Of a DNA stretch of 51,960 nucleotides, positions 8,316-16,050 are shown one piece after another. How positions within the stretch are numbered: position 1 is the first letter of the stretch; each line of letters starts with the position of its first letter. Under the pieces are notes generated by a model. The model made no database searches. It had not been told where the DNA came from and saw only the letters and a list, made by a program, of their open reading frames with translations. Source of the DNA: Thermoflexales bacterium (GTDB taxonomy: Bacteria > Chloroflexota > Anaerolineae > J036 > Brachytrichaceae); NCBI GenBank assembly GCA_025056895.1, contig JANWVJ010000008.1, positions 1 through 51,960 of the forward strand, in the 5' to 3' direction. Made by a program: the position numbers and the translations under genes.

Positions 8316-9872
8316 CTATGGGCGTGGGCGCACGCGGCGCAATCCTTTGTTCACCGCTGCTAGGAAAGCTCTGCCGCTGGCAACGAGTGTGTCGGTGTCG
8401 GCGCTGCGTCCACTGAAGACATGCTTCTTGCCATCCCCGTTCGTCATCTCGACGCGGATCGTCACGTCGGCAATGGCATCAATTCCTTCGGTCACGGCGT
8501 GCACGTGAAACTCAGTGAGCTTGGCATTGGCGCCGGTGATACGGTTGATGCAATTGCAGATCGCATCTACCGGCCCGTTGCCCAGCGCCGCATCGGCGTG
8601 TACTTCGCCTTCTTCATCGATCAGCCGCACGCTGGCAACAGGGGAACTGCCGGTTCCGCTGGTGACGCTGATGCTGTCGAGTTTGTACACCTCGTTGATG
8701 GTCTCGAACTGATCGGCTACGATCGCCTCTAAATCGGCATCGGTGACGACTTTCTTCTTGTCACACAGCACTTTGAAGCGCTCGAACGCTTTGTCCAGCT
8801 CCTCGCGCGACAGTTCATACCCCATCGACTTGAGCCGGTCGGAAAAGGCATGCCGGCCACTGTGCTTGCCCAGCACCAGGTTCGATGAAGTCCAACCCAC
8901 CGTCTCCGGGCGCATGATCTCGTAGGTGAGCGGATTCTTCAACATCCCGTCTTGGTGGATGCCGGCTTCGTGTGCAAAAGCGTTTGCGCCCACAATCGCT
9001 TTGTTGGGCTGGACGGGGATCGACGTCAAGGCGCTGACCATTTTGCTGGTACGCACCAGTTGGGTGGTGTCGATGTTCGTGCGCAAGCCATAGTAAGCCT
9101 TGCGCGTATGCAATGCCATGACTACTTCCTCTAGCGAGGTGTTGCCGGCCCGTTCGCCGATGCCGTTGATGGTGACTTCGACCTGCCGCACGCCGGCTTC
9201 GATGCCGGCCAGTGTGTTGGCAACCGCCAATCCCAGATCATCATGGCAGTGCGCCGAAATGACCACTTGATCGGCCCCTGGCACATTCTTCAGAATCCCT
9301 TCAATCATGCGTCGATACTCGGTTGGGGTGCAATATCCGACCGTGTCAGGGATGTTCAAAGTGGTTGCGCCGGCCTGAATCGCCACACTTAACACCTGCC
9401 ACAGGAACTCTGGATCGCTGCGGCCGGCGTCCTCGGGCGAGAACTCCACGTCCTCGCACAGACTGCGCGCATAGGAAACGGCCTCGCCTACTCGCTCGAT
9501 GCACTCATTGCGCGAGATGCGCAGTTTGTGTTCCAGGTGGATGTCGCTGGTGGCAAGGAAAGTGTGGATGCGCGGCTTCTTGGCCCACTGTACGGCGCCC
9601 CAGGCGCGGTCGATATCGGTCTTATTGGCGCGCGCCAAGCCGGCGATGGTCGGTGGATTGTCCAGGGTGCCCACTTCCTGGGCAATGCGCGTCACAGCCT
9701 CGAAGTCGCCGGGCGAAGCGATAGGGAAGCCGGCCTCGATGATGTCCACGCCCAGTCGATGAAGCTGACGGGCAATTTCCAGTTTCTCGGCTAGATTCAA
9801 TGTTGCGCCGGGCGACTGCTCGCCGTCCCGCAAGGTCGTATCGAAAATCAGAACGGTGTTTTTGTCATGCAT
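8316..9872 (-). CDS. leuA: 2-isopropylmalate synthase
   Basis: 518 residues with the start at ATG 9872 ([10 protein letters not shown]). That ATG is preceded by GGAGG at ideal spacing, so the 9911 start in the ORF track is rejected. The enzyme condenses acetyl-CoA with 2-ketoisovalerate, the first committed step of leucine synthesis. The catalytic TIM barrel begins with [14 protein letters not shown] and includes the metal ligands in [16 protein letters not shown]. The C-terminal regulatory domain ([17 protein letters not shown] onward) normally binds leucine for feedback inhibition. It is separated from ilvC upstream by an intrinsic terminator. Confidence 0.95.
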   Translation of the reverse strand: MHDKNTVLIFDTTLRDGEQSPGATLNLAEKLEIARQLHRLGVDIIEAGFPIASPGDFEAVTRIAQEVGTLDNPPTIAGLARANKTDIDRAWGAVQWAKKPRIHTFLATSDIHLEHKLRISRNECIERVGEAVSYARSLCEDVEFSPEDAGRSDPEFLWQVLSVAIQAGATTLNIPDTVGYCTPTEYRRMIEGILKNVPGADQVVISAHCHDDLGLAVANTLAGIEAGVRQVEVTINGIGERAGNTSLEEVVMALHTRKAYYGLRTNIDTTQLVRTSKMVSALTSIPVQPNKAIVGANAFAHEAGIHQDGMLKNPLTYEIMRPETVGWTSSNLVLGKHSGRHAFSDRLKSMGYELSREELDKAFERFKVLCDKKKVVTDADLEAIVADQFETINEVYKLDSISVTSGTGSSPVASVRLIDEEGEVHADAALGNGPVDAICNCINRITGANAKLTEFHVHAVTEGIDAIADVTIRVEMTNGDGKKHVFSGRSADTDTLVASGRAFLAAVNKGLRRVRPRP

Positions 9873-9935
9873 GGTTGCCTCCACAAGTTGAGTCTCCGCT
9901 CCACAGGTCATTCTGTGCTCAAGCAGTGCTTCAAA

Positions 9936-9965
9936 CTAAAAGTCCGCACCACCGGGGTGCGGACT
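9936..9965 (-). terminator. Intrinsic terminator after ilvC
   Basis: A perfect 10-bp stem, AGTCCGCACC (9941-9950) with GGTGCGGACT (9956-9965) and a 5-base loop, is followed on the minus strand by TTTTAGTTT. It lies 16 bases after the ilvC stop and 68 bases before leuA. The gap is too short for a leader peptide after ilvC, so a plain terminator is more likely than a leuA attenuator. Confidence 0.8.
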
Positions 9966-9981
9966 TGTGGGTTTGTCTGGC

Positions 9982-11004
9982 TCACGCACCGCCTTGCCCC
10001 GGCTTGACTTCTTTCGGATTAAGCCACGGCATCATGCGACGGAGCTGCACGCCTACTTGTTCGATTGGGTGCTGCATGTCGCGCTGGCGCATGGCCGTGA
10101 AGTTTGGCCGGCCTTTGGCGTTCTCGTCAATCCACTCTTCGGCGAACGCGCCACTTTGAATCTCGGACAGAATTTTTCTCATCTCCTGTCGTGTTTGTTC
10201 GGTCACGATGCGCGGGCCGCTGACGTAGTCGCCGTACTCGGCGGTGTCGCTGACCGAATAGCGCATGTAGTTTAGGCCGCCTTGATAGAACAAATCGACG
10301 ATCAGCTTCAGCTCGTGCATGCACTCGAAGTAGGCCACTTCAGGTTGGTAGCCGGCCTCTACCAGCGTCTCAAAGGCCGCCTTCACTAGATGCGACACGC
10401 CGCCGCATAGCACGACCTGCTCTCCAAACAGGTCCGTTTCGGTTTCCTCCGCGAAGGTGGTCTCGATCACGCCGGCGCGCGTGCCGCCAATGCCTTTGGC
10501 ATAGGCCAGCGCGTTGGCTTTGGCGTTGCCGCTGGCGTCCTGATGCACAGCGATCAGACAAGGCGTGCCTTGCCCAGATTGAAAGGTCTCGCGCACGCGG
10601 TGGCCGGGTGCTTTGGGAGCGACCATGCTGACATCCACGCCGGCGGGTGGCACGATCTGGCCGAAGCGGATGTTAAAGCCGTGTGCAAACATCAGCGTCT
10701 TGCCAGGAGTCATATGTGGGGCGATGTGCTCGCGGTATATTCCTGCGGCGGGCACGTCGGGCACGAGCATCATCACAAAGTCCCCGATTTTGGCTGCTTC
10801 GCCGATGTCCGTCACCGCCAAGCCGGCTGCTTTGGCCTTCTCAACGCTCTTGCTGGTTGACGGCAGGCCGACCACCACGTTCACGCCACTGTCCTTCAAG
10901 TTTTGGGCATGTGCATGGCCCTGGCTACCGAAGCCGATAACCGCCACCGTCTTGTCTTTCAACAAGTCGAGATTCGCGTCCTGGTCATAGTAAATCGTTG
11001 CCAT
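9982..11004 (-). CDS. ilvC: Ketol-acid reductoisomerase, class I
   Basis: 340 residues, the short class I form. It converts acetolactate and acetohydroxybutyrate to dihydroxy acids with NADPH and Mg. The nucleotide site is [19 protein letters not shown], and the metal-binding acidic residues lie in [14 protein letters not shown] and [14 protein letters not shown]. The ATG at 11004 is preceded by GGAG. It lies downstream of ilvN with a 146-base gap holding a hairpin and a TAGAAT box, so it may have its own promoter. Confidence 0.96.
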   Translation of the reverse strand: MATIYYDQDANLDLLKDKTVAVIGFGSQGHAHAQNLKDSGVNVVVGLPSTSKSVEKAKAAGLAVTDIGEAAKIGDFVMMLVPDVPAAGIYREHIAPHMTPGKTLMFAHGFNIRFGQIVPPAGVDVSMVAPKAPGHRVRETFQSGQGTPCLIAVHQDASGNAKANALAYAKGIGGTRAGVIETTFAEETETDLFGEQVVLCGGVSHLVKAAFETLVEAGYQPEVAYFECMHELKLIVDLFYQGGLNYMRYSVSDTAEYGDYVSGPRIVTEQTRQEMRKILSEIQSGAFAEEWIDENAKGRPNFTAMRQRDMQHPIEQVGVQLRRMMPWLNPKEVKPGQGGA

Positions 11005-11072
11005 GAATGGTTGACACTCCTGAGTTCAGTCTGTTGATGATTGGCTGCATGGCGCGCACACTGCGTGCGCCA

Positions 11073-11078
11073 TTCTAG
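11073..11078 (-). promoter_or_regulatory. Putative -10 box (TAGAAT) for ilvC
   Basis: On the minus strand GCGCTAGAATGGCG lies about 70 bases before the ilvC ATG, downstream of the ilvN terminator-like hairpin. No good -35 is visible. Support comes from its position and the repeated use of this hexamer elsewhere in the window. Confidence 0.35.
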
Positions 11079-11112
11079 CGCGGGCATACTGCACGCCGCA
11101 TCTCAGCAAAGG

Positions 11113-11143
11113 ACGACCCCGACACGTATCCGGTCGGGGTCGT
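11113..11143 (-). terminator. Terminator-like hairpin after ilvN
   Basis: An 11-bp perfect stem, ACGACCCCGAC with GTCGGGGTCGT, closes a 9-base loop starting about 7 bases after the ilvN stop. The following U-tract on the minus strand is weak (CCTTTGC), so it may act as a partial terminator or mRNA stabiliser between ilvBN and ilvC. Confidence 0.55.
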
Positions 11144-11150
11144 TTCGGGA

Positions 11151-11762
11151 TCAAGTATGCCGTCCGTGCCCGTTTTGGCCCACAACGGCGTTATCGAAGG
11201 GAACAACAGAGACCTCGGTGGCCTCGTGCTTTTGTGCCATGCGCGTTGCCCCACGTCCCATGGCGATCCGACCTGTGCGCACGACTTCCATGATGCCATA
11301 CTCCGACAATACGTTCAGCATCGCGTCGATCTTGGTTTCGTCTCCTGTCACTTCCAGGATGATCGAGTCCTTCGACAGATCGACCACGTCGCTCTTGTAC
11401 ATGTCGGCAATTTGCTTGATCTCACCGCGCTGTTGGGCGTCATTGGTGCGCACTTTGATCAGCGCCATCTCGCGGATCACCGCCGGCACATTTGTTAAGT
11501 CTTGTACATCGATCACGTTGACCAGCTTGTACAGGTTGCTTTCTACCAGCGCCGCGCTGGTCTTGCTGGCATCGACGACGATGGTCATACGCGATACGGC
11601 CGGGTCGTCGGTTGTGCCGACGGCCAGGCTATCGATGTTGTAGTTGCGCCGGCGGAACAAACTGGCGACGCGGTTGAGCACGCCGGGTTTATTCTCCACC
11701 AACGCCACAAGAGTGTGTTTCTGCTTATTTTGGCGAGCAGCAGCCGCATGATCGATGAGCAT
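11151..11762 (-). CDS. ilvN: Acetolactate synthase small (regulatory) subunit
   Basis: 203 residues. The N-terminal ACT domain, HTLVALVENKPGVLNRVASLFRRRNYNIDSLAVG, binds valine for feedback control of the catalytic subunit. A second ACT-like domain follows from LALIKVRT onward. About 20 C-terminal residues (EVSVVPFDNAVVGQNGHGRHT) extend beyond the usual end. It lies 44 bases after ilvB and is surely in the same attenuated transcript. Confidence 0.94.
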   Translation of the reverse strand: MLIDHAAAARQNKQKHTLVALVENKPGVLNRVASLFRRRNYNIDSLAVGTTDDPAVSRMTIVVDASKTSAALVESNLYKLVNVIDVQDLTNVPAVIREMALIKVRTNDAQQRGEIKQIADMYKSDVVDLSKDSIILEVTGDETKIDAMLNVLSEYGIMEVVRTGRIAMGRGATRMAQKHEATEVSVVPFDNAVVGQNGHGRHT

Positions 11763-11806
11763 GGTTCTCCTTAACTCTTAACTGATGAGAGTGAGCTTGA
11801 TAAGTC

Positions 11807-13540
11807 TTATTTGACCGTCTCAAATCCTGTGCCCAATGCAGCCGGCTGTCTGCGCACCATTTCATTGAGTGCCTTGCCCGGCATCACCATCGGGAACACG
11901 TTTGTTTCATTCTCCACGACGAACTCGCACACCACCGGCCCGTCGTGGGCCCGTGCTTTGGCAATAATCTCCCGCGTCTCATCCAGCGTTGTAGCGCGCA
12001 GGCCGAGTATGCCGTATGCTTCGGCCAACTTTTGGAAGTCCGGCGTCCACATCTGGGTTGCCGAGTAGCGTCTGTCGTGCATCAGCTCTTGCCACTGGCG
12101 CACCATTCCCAGGTAGTTGTTGTTGATGATGGCCATTTTGATGTTCAGCCCTTCCTGTCGGATAGTGGCCAGCTCGGGGATGCTCATCTGGAAACCTCCA
12201 TCGCCGGCAATAGCCCAAATCTCTTCGTTCGGGCGGGCGAAACGCGCGCCAATGGCAGCCGGCACAGCGAATCCCATCGTGCCCAAGCCGCCGCTGGTGA
12301 GCAACTGATTGCGCCGCGTGTGCTGGAAATACTGCGTCTCCCACATTTGGTGTTGTCCGACGTCGGTTGTGATGGTGCAGTTGCCGCCGGTTGCTTCCCA
12401 AATGGCGCGAATCACTTGCGGCGCCAACAACAAGTTGTCCGGCAACGGTTGATTCATCACGTCGTGCATCTGGGTGTCCATGCGCCACTCGTTGATCTGC
12501 GCCATCCAGTTGTCGTGTGTGCGTTTAGCGACGAGCGGGATCAGGTCGCGCAACACATCCTTCACACTGCCGACGATCCCGACATCGGCCGGCACATTTT
12601 TGTTGATCTCGGCAGCGTCGATGTCTACGTGAATCACGCGCGCGTTCTTGGCGTATTGCGACAAATTGCCGGTCACGCGATCGTCGAAGCGCATGCCGAG
12701 CGCAATCAGCAGGTCAGCGTTGGCGATCGCTTGATTGACGTATGCTTCGCCATGCATGCCCATCATGCGCAGGTTGAGAGGATGATCTTCGCTGATGACG
12801 CCGATGCCCAACAGAGTCGTGGCAACAGGGATGCCCGTCTTGTTGACGAACTCGCACAGCTCCTCGTGCGCTTTGCCGTGCTTGATGCCCTGGCCGGCCA
12901 GAATGATGGGTCGCTTAGCGTTATCGATCAACTCGGCGGCAGCGCGCAACAACGCCGGCATATCCTGGCGGCGCATCGGCTTGATGGCGCGATACCCGCG
13001 CAGCCGCACGCTGGTCACCGGCGTGTACTCGGTCGATTTCTGCTGCGCGTCTTTGCAGATATCGATCAGCACCGGTCCGGGCCGGCCACTGCGGGCAATG
13101 TAGAACGCCTCGGCTACCACCTGGGCGATCTCATTCACACTCATGACCAAGTAATTGTGCTTGGTCACCGGCAATGTCACGCCTGTGACATCGGTCTCCT
13201 GAAAGGCGTCACTGCCGACCAGATGCGAAGCAACCTGACCGGTAATCGCGACGACCGGCGAGGAATCCATCATGGCGTTGGCCAGTCCGGTGACCAGGTT
13301 GGTCGCGCCCGGGCCGCTGGTTGCCATGCACACGCCGACCTTGCCGCTGGCGCGGGCATAGCCATCGGCAGCCAGCGCCGCGTTCTCCTCGTGGCGCACC
13401 AACACGTGATGCACACGATCTCGGTAGTCATACAAGGCGTCATAGGTGGGCAGAATTGCGCCGCCTGGATAGCCGAATACGACTTCGACCCCTTGTTGAA
13501 TCAATGATTCCCACAAGATTTGCGCTCCGGTCAGTTTCAT
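11807..13540 (-). CDS. ilvB: Acetolactate synthase large (catalytic) subunit
   Basis: 577 residues, full length. This TPP- and FAD-dependent enzyme makes acetolactate or acetohydroxybutyrate, the first step of valine/isoleucine synthesis. The N-terminal TPP pyrimidine domain contains the catalytic Glu in VLVRHEENAALAADGYARASG. The TPP-binding motif is AGDGGFQMSIPELATIRQEGLNIKMAIINN. It is the first structural gene downstream of the leader-peptide attenuator. The 520-residue plus-strand ORF over it is a shadow. Confidence 0.97.
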   Translation of the reverse strand: MKLTGAQILWESLIQQGVEVVFGYPGGAILPTYDALYDYRDRVHHVLVRHEENAALAADGYARASGKVGVCMATSGPGATNLVTGLANAMMDSSPVVAITGQVASHLVGSDAFQETDVTGVTLPVTKHNYLVMSVNEIAQVVAEAFYIARSGRPGPVLIDICKDAQQKSTEYTPVTSVRLRGYRAIKPMRRQDMPALLRAAAELIDNAKRPIILAGQGIKHGKAHEELCEFVNKTGIPVATTLLGIGVISEDHPLNLRMMGMHGEAYVNQAIANADLLIALGMRFDDRVTGNLSQYAKNARVIHVDIDAAEINKNVPADVGIVGSVKDVLRDLIPLVAKRTHDNWMAQINEWRMDTQMHDVMNQPLPDNLLLAPQVIRAIWEATGGNCTITTDVGQHQMWETQYFQHTRRNQLLTSGGLGTMGFAVPAAIGARFARPNEEIWAIAGDGGFQMSIPELATIRQEGLNIKMAIINNNYLGMVRQWQELMHDRRYSATQMWTPDFQKLAEAYGILGLRATTLDETREIIAKARAHDGPVVCEFVVENETNVFPMVMPGKALNEMVRRQPAALGTGFETVK

Positions 13541-13629
13541 GGTTTCGCTCCTTAAAGTAAATCAAAACGAGCCTTGCCTAAATTTCACTTTCGGACTGGC
13601 ATGTGCTCAAACGCACGATGCAACCTAAC

Positions 13630-13660
13630 AAAAAAGCCTTCCTGTTTAGGAAGGCTTTTT
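13630..13660 (-). terminator. Attenuator terminator in the ilvB leader
   Basis: A 13-bp perfect hairpin, AAAAAGCCTTCCT (13631-13643) with AGGAAGGCTTTTT (13648-13660) and a 4-base loop, is followed on the minus strand by a run of six T. It stands about 90 bases before ilvB and about 29 bases after the leader peptide stop, the classic place for an attenuator. Confidence 0.9.
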
Positions 13661-13688
13661 GTATGCGTTTTATGCGCGCCTGTCGCTC

Positions 13689-13778
13689 TCAGACCGCCGT
13701 CCTAAACAGCTTAAGCTCCCGTCCACTAAGGACCAGGAGCAAGCTAACGACGACGATCAAAACGATGGATGCACGCAT
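13689..13778 (-). CDS. ilvBN leader peptide (attenuation)
   Basis: A 29-residue ORF missed by the ORF track because of its size: MRASIVLIVVVSLLLVLSGR followed by ELKLFRTAV. Residues 5-17 are Ile, Val or Leu at 12 of 13 positions, the three end products of the pathway. It starts about 26 bases after the predicted transcription start and ends just before the terminator hairpin. No strong Shine-Dalgarno is visible. This is what a ribosome-stalling leader for branched-chain attenuation looks like (compare enterobacterial ivbL and ilvL). The peptide itself probably has no function; stalling on its codons does. Confidence 0.85.
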   Translation of the reverse strand: MRASIVLIVVVSLLLVLSGRELKLFRTAV

Positions 13779-13810
13779 GGCGCTGAGCAATGCCAACTAG
13801 ATTGCGCGCG

Positions 13811-13839
13811 TTTATACTCGACACACCCCAGATTGTCAA
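13811..13839 (-). promoter_or_regulatory. Sigma-70-type promoter for the ilvBN leader
   Basis: On the minus strand TTGACA (13839-13834), a spacer of exactly 17 bases, and TATAAA (13816-13811). This is the best housekeeping promoter in the window and places the start near 13804, just upstream of the leader peptide. Confidence 0.85.
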
Positions 13840-13969
13840 GTGGTATGAGCCGGCAATTTCTGGAATGTGCTCACTGAGTACCGGTTTGCCCTTTCCCAGT
13901 CTTGGCTGATTGAGATCGTGTCTGCCCGGCAGGTAGGGCGCAAGGGTGAGCCGGTTGGAGGTCCAAGCT

Positions 13970-13975
13970 TATAAT
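13970..13975 (+). promoter_or_regulatory. Putative -10 box (TATAAT) for the cytidylate-kinase-like operon
   Basis: TATAAT lies about 41 bases before ATG 14016, divergent from the ilv promoter. The -35 is weak. The 475-base gap 13541-14015 is otherwise taken up by the ilv leader on the minus strand. Confidence 0.45.
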
Positions 13976-14015
13976 CGTTGCGGATTGAGATGGCGCCGGC
14001 CATCCACTCTAAGCA

Positions 14016-14621
14016 ATGTCGGCGATCACGATTTCTCGGCAAATGGGTAGCCTGGGCCGCGATGTGGCCCGCGCAGTTGGTGAACGACTGGGCTATCGTG
14101 TTGTCTGGCGAGAGCTGATCAATCAAGCTGCCCGCCGAGCCGGACAGCCGGAGCTGGCCCTGGCTGCGATTGACGAGCTGGGACTCCTGGGACTTGCTCC
14201 GCCAACCGCAGCAATTGAATCCTACACGCGGGCTGTGGCTGCTGTGATGGAGGAACTGGTCGCCGCAGGGAATGTGGTGATCGTCGGTCGCGCCGGTCAG
14301 ATCATCTTACGTGGGCGCCCTGATGTGTTGCATGTGCGCGTTGTCGCGCCCCTCCCCATCCGCATTGCGCGAATCGCCGATCAGCAAGGTGTCTCGCTCG
14401 ACGCGGCGCGTGCGCAGGTCGAAGCCAGTGATCGCAGCCGGCGGGCGTATTTGAAGCGATTTCATCACTGCGATTGGGACGACCCCGATTTATATGACCT
14501 GATTATCAACACTGAGCGCATCGACGTTTCAATCGCCGCAGATATGATTTGTGCAGCAGTGCGCGCTGGAGCGCCGGCTGCTACATCAAGTTCCGCCGCT
14601 TTGGGTGAGACGGCATTGTGA
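14016..14621 (+). CDS. Cytidylate kinase-like family protein
   Basis: 201 residues of the cytidylate-kinase-like family (Cytidylate_kin2 type). The N terminus, ITISRQMGSLGRDVARAVGERLGY, takes the place of the P-loop, and the later NVVIVGRAGQIILRGRPDVLHVRVVAPLPIRIAR and SDRSRRAYLKRFHHCDWDDPDLYDLIINT are typical. Members are presumed nucleotide-binding kinases, but most are uncharacterised. The main cmk, if present, would be elsewhere. It overlaps the next gene by GTGA. Confidence 0.78.
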   Translation: MSAITISRQMGSLGRDVARAVGERLGYRVVWRELINQAARRAGQPELALAAIDELGLLGLAPPTAAIESYTRAVAAVMEELVAAGNVVIVGRAGQIILRGRPDVLHVRVVAPLPIRIARIADQQGVSLDAARAQVEASDRSRRAYLKRFHHCDWDDPDLYDLIINTERIDVSIAADMICAAVRAGAPAATSSSAALGETAL

Positions 14622-15037
14622 GCAGCGCTAGTCCGAGTCGCCCCGCCTTTGCTCATCCGGCCGAGGAGCTATTTGCTCGCATCCTCGATTTTTACGGCAT
14701 CGCCTGGCAATATGAGCCGACCACCTTTCCACTGGAATGGGACGAAGATGGGAACGTAACCGAAGCATTTACGCCCGACTTCTATTTGCCTGAACAGGAT
14801 TTGTATGTTGAATTGACCACTTTGCGCCCGCAACTGGCGTCTTACAAGAGTCGCCGGCTGCGTCGTATGAAAGAACTATATCCCCACATCAACATCAAAC
14901 TCTTCAAGCGGCGCGAAATGCGCAACCTCATGCTCAAGTACGGCTTGCTCCAAGAGGCCGGCCGCATCCGAGGCGCAACTGCCCAAGCGCCGCTTGATCC
15001 CCATCCTGCTGACAGCTATGACACGACCTCTGCCTGA
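14618..15037 (+). CDS. PD-(D/E)XK-like small protein, unknown function
   Basis: 139 residues. The core reads FYGIAWQYEPTTFPLEW ... FTPDFYLPEQDLYVELTTLRP, which matches the shape of Vsr-like/PD-(D/E)XK endonuclease folds (Glu, then PDF-Y-L-P, then V-E-L), with the usual final Lys replaced by a Thr/Arg region. A helix follows, then IKLFKRREMRNLMLKYGL. The GTG start overlaps the upstream stop (GTGA), and the end overlaps hpt by about 20 bases, so the three genes are coupled. Activity is uncertain. Confidence 0.6.
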   Translation: MSSASPSRPAFAHPAEELFARILDFYGIAWQYEPTTFPLEWDEDGNVTEAFTPDFYLPEQDLYVELTTLRPQLASYKSRRLRRMKELYPHINIKLFKRREMRNLMLKYGLLQEAGRIRGATAQAPLDPHPADSYDTTSA

Positions 15038-15587
15038 AGGCTATGCCTGGTTGTCTGACGAAATACAAGAAGTGCTCTTTTCCGCCGAGATGTTGCAGCG
15101 GCGCGTAGCCGAGCTGGGGTCGGCCATTTCAATAGACTACGCCGGTCGCAACCCGCTGCTGGTGGGCGTCTTGAAGGGCGTTTTACCGTTTATGGCCGAC
15201 TTGTTGCGCGCAATTACCATTCATGTTGAGGTGGACTTCATCGCCGTATCCAGCTACACCCCAGAAGCGCGCGAGCGCGGCATCGTGAGGTTGGTGAAAG
15301 ATTTGGAAATGCCGCTGGCAGGCCGCCACGTCCTCTTTGTAGAAGACGTGATCGACACCGGCTTAACGCTGAGCTATTTGTTGCGCAACCTGCGCGCACG
15401 TCAACCGGCCAGCTTGGAAGTGTGCGCCCTATTCGACAAGCCGGCCCATCGCCTGATCGGCATTCCACTCAAGTACAAAGGCTTCGACTTGCCGGATCGT
15501 TTTGTGGTGGGTTACGGCTTGGACTACCACGAACGCTATCGCAACCTGCCTTTTGTGGCCCTACTGCGAGCGCAAGTCCTCGGCTGA
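15018..15587 (+). CDS. hpt: Hypoxanthine phosphoribosyltransferase
   Basis: About 189 residues. It salvages hypoxanthine/guanine with PRPP to IMP/GMP. The PRPP motif is VLFVEDVIDTGLTLSYLL, the N-terminal loop is LLVGVLKGVLPFMADLLR, and the C-terminal RFVVGYGLDYHERYRNLPFVALL is diagnostic. I prefer ATG 15018 (MTRPLPEGYAW) over TTG 14994 because it gives the usual family N terminus; both overlap the upstream gene, and neither has a clear Shine-Dalgarno. Confidence 0.93.
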   Translation: MTRPLPEGYAWLSDEIQEVLFSAEMLQRRVAELGSAISIDYAGRNPLLVGVLKGVLPFMADLLRAITIHVEVDFIAVSSYTPEARERGIVRLVKDLEMPLAGRHVLFVEDVIDTGLTLSYLLRNLRARQPASLEVCALFDKPAHRLIGIPLKYKGFDLPDRFVVGYGLDYHERYRNLPFVALLRAQVLG

Positions 15588-15589
15588 GG

Positions 15590-15895
15590 CTACCCTTCCC
15601 ACACCTCTGCGTACATCACATTCACCAACGGCTGGGCGAAGCTCAGCAATAATGAGCCGGCCCTGCGCCCTTCGGTCGAGTTCAGCGCCTGGGTCAGCTC
15701 CGTCAGGCTGTCGAAATACAGCTCATGAATCAGATAGTACGGCGGCTCGCCGTTCGGGGCGCCGGCAGCGCGGTTGACCGTCGCCCTCTTGACAAGCGGG
15801 ATGGCGTTCACAGCCGGCACGTAGTGCTGCGAGAAGAAGTTCTCAAACGCCGTCACATCGGCAGGGTGGCGGAAGAAAGTGATCAATTTGACCAT
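15590..15895 (-). CDS. EthD-like dimeric alpha/beta-barrel protein
   Basis: 101 residues, resembling EthD-domain proteins: VKLITFFRHPADVTAFENFFSQHYVPAVNAIPLVKRATVNRA ... PYYLIHELYFDSLTELTQALNS. This fold often forms dimers and includes oxygenase accessory or small catabolic proteins; no specific reaction can be named. It is a single gene convergent with hpt (2-base gap) and divergent from miaB. A TAGAAT box lies about 20 bases before its ATG. Confidence 0.75.
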   Translation of the reverse strand: MVKLITFFRHPADVTAFENFFSQHYVPAVNAIPLVKRATVNRAAGAPNGEPPYYLIHELYFDSLTELTQALNSTEGRRAGSLLLSFAQPLVNVMYAEVWEG

Positions 15896-15913
15896 GCTGT
15901 TGCGTCGCCGGCG

Positions 15914-15919
15914 ATTCTA
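15914..15919 (-). promoter_or_regulatory. Putative -10 box (TAGAAT) for the EthD-like gene
   Basis: Minus-strand GGCTAGAATCGCC would start transcription about 11 bases before the ATG. There is no clear -35. Confidence 0.35.
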
Positions 15920-15984
15920 GCCCACTTTTTAGCGCTTCTCGTTGTATGCGCCAATATCGTCATCGCTTCCCCCTTCGCCTACGG

Positions 15985-16014
15985 TAGAATCGGTTAGGCT
16001 GATTGAGTACTCAA
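15985..16014 (+). promoter_or_regulatory. Putative miaB promoter region with a 12-bp palindrome
   Basis: A TAGAAT hexamer (15985-15990) is followed 12 bases later by TTGAGTACTCAA (16003-16014), a perfect 12-bp palindrome near the expected transcription start. The palindrome could be an operator; no known regulator is assigned. Confidence 0.35.
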
Positions 16015-16050
16015 CGTGCTGTGTGCTGATTACCGGTGACAGGCTGAGCG

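Larger units (their letters stand above)
13630..13804 (-). promoter_or_regulatory. ilvBN leader RNA with antiterminator and pause hairpin
   Basis: The leader holds three mutually related structures on the minus strand. A hairpin within the peptide-coding region, GCTCC-TG-GTCC-loop-GGAC-G-GGAGC (13740-13715), can extend through AGCTT/AAGCT to 13745-13708. A 10-base strand CTGTTTAGGA (13709-13700) is perfectly complementary to TCCTAAACAG (13651-13642) in the terminator 5' arm and loop. The terminator is at 13660-13630. Stalling on Ile/Val/Leu codons would disrupt the first hairpin and favour the antiterminator. The structures are seen in the sequence; the mechanism is inferred from known attenuators. 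Confidence 0.8.

Noticed and set aside
9936-9965. Second attenuator, for leuA
   Set aside because: The hairpin is only 16 bases after the ilvC stop, leaving no room for a leader peptide, and I see no antiterminator strand. A terminator of ilvC is simpler.
11945-13507. 520-residue plus-strand ORF opposite ilvB
   Set aside because: It is antisense to a highly conserved ilvB, has no ribosome binding site and no family features.
13603-13877. Small plus-strand ORFs across the ilv leader (65 and 72 residues)
   Set aside because: They cover the attenuator and promoter on the opposite strand, lack ribosome binding sites and do not resemble proteins.
14618-15037. Restriction-modification or homing endonuclease system
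   Set aside because: Only a single small PD-(D/E)XK-like protein is seen, coupled to hpt and a kinase-like gene, with no methyltransferase nearby.
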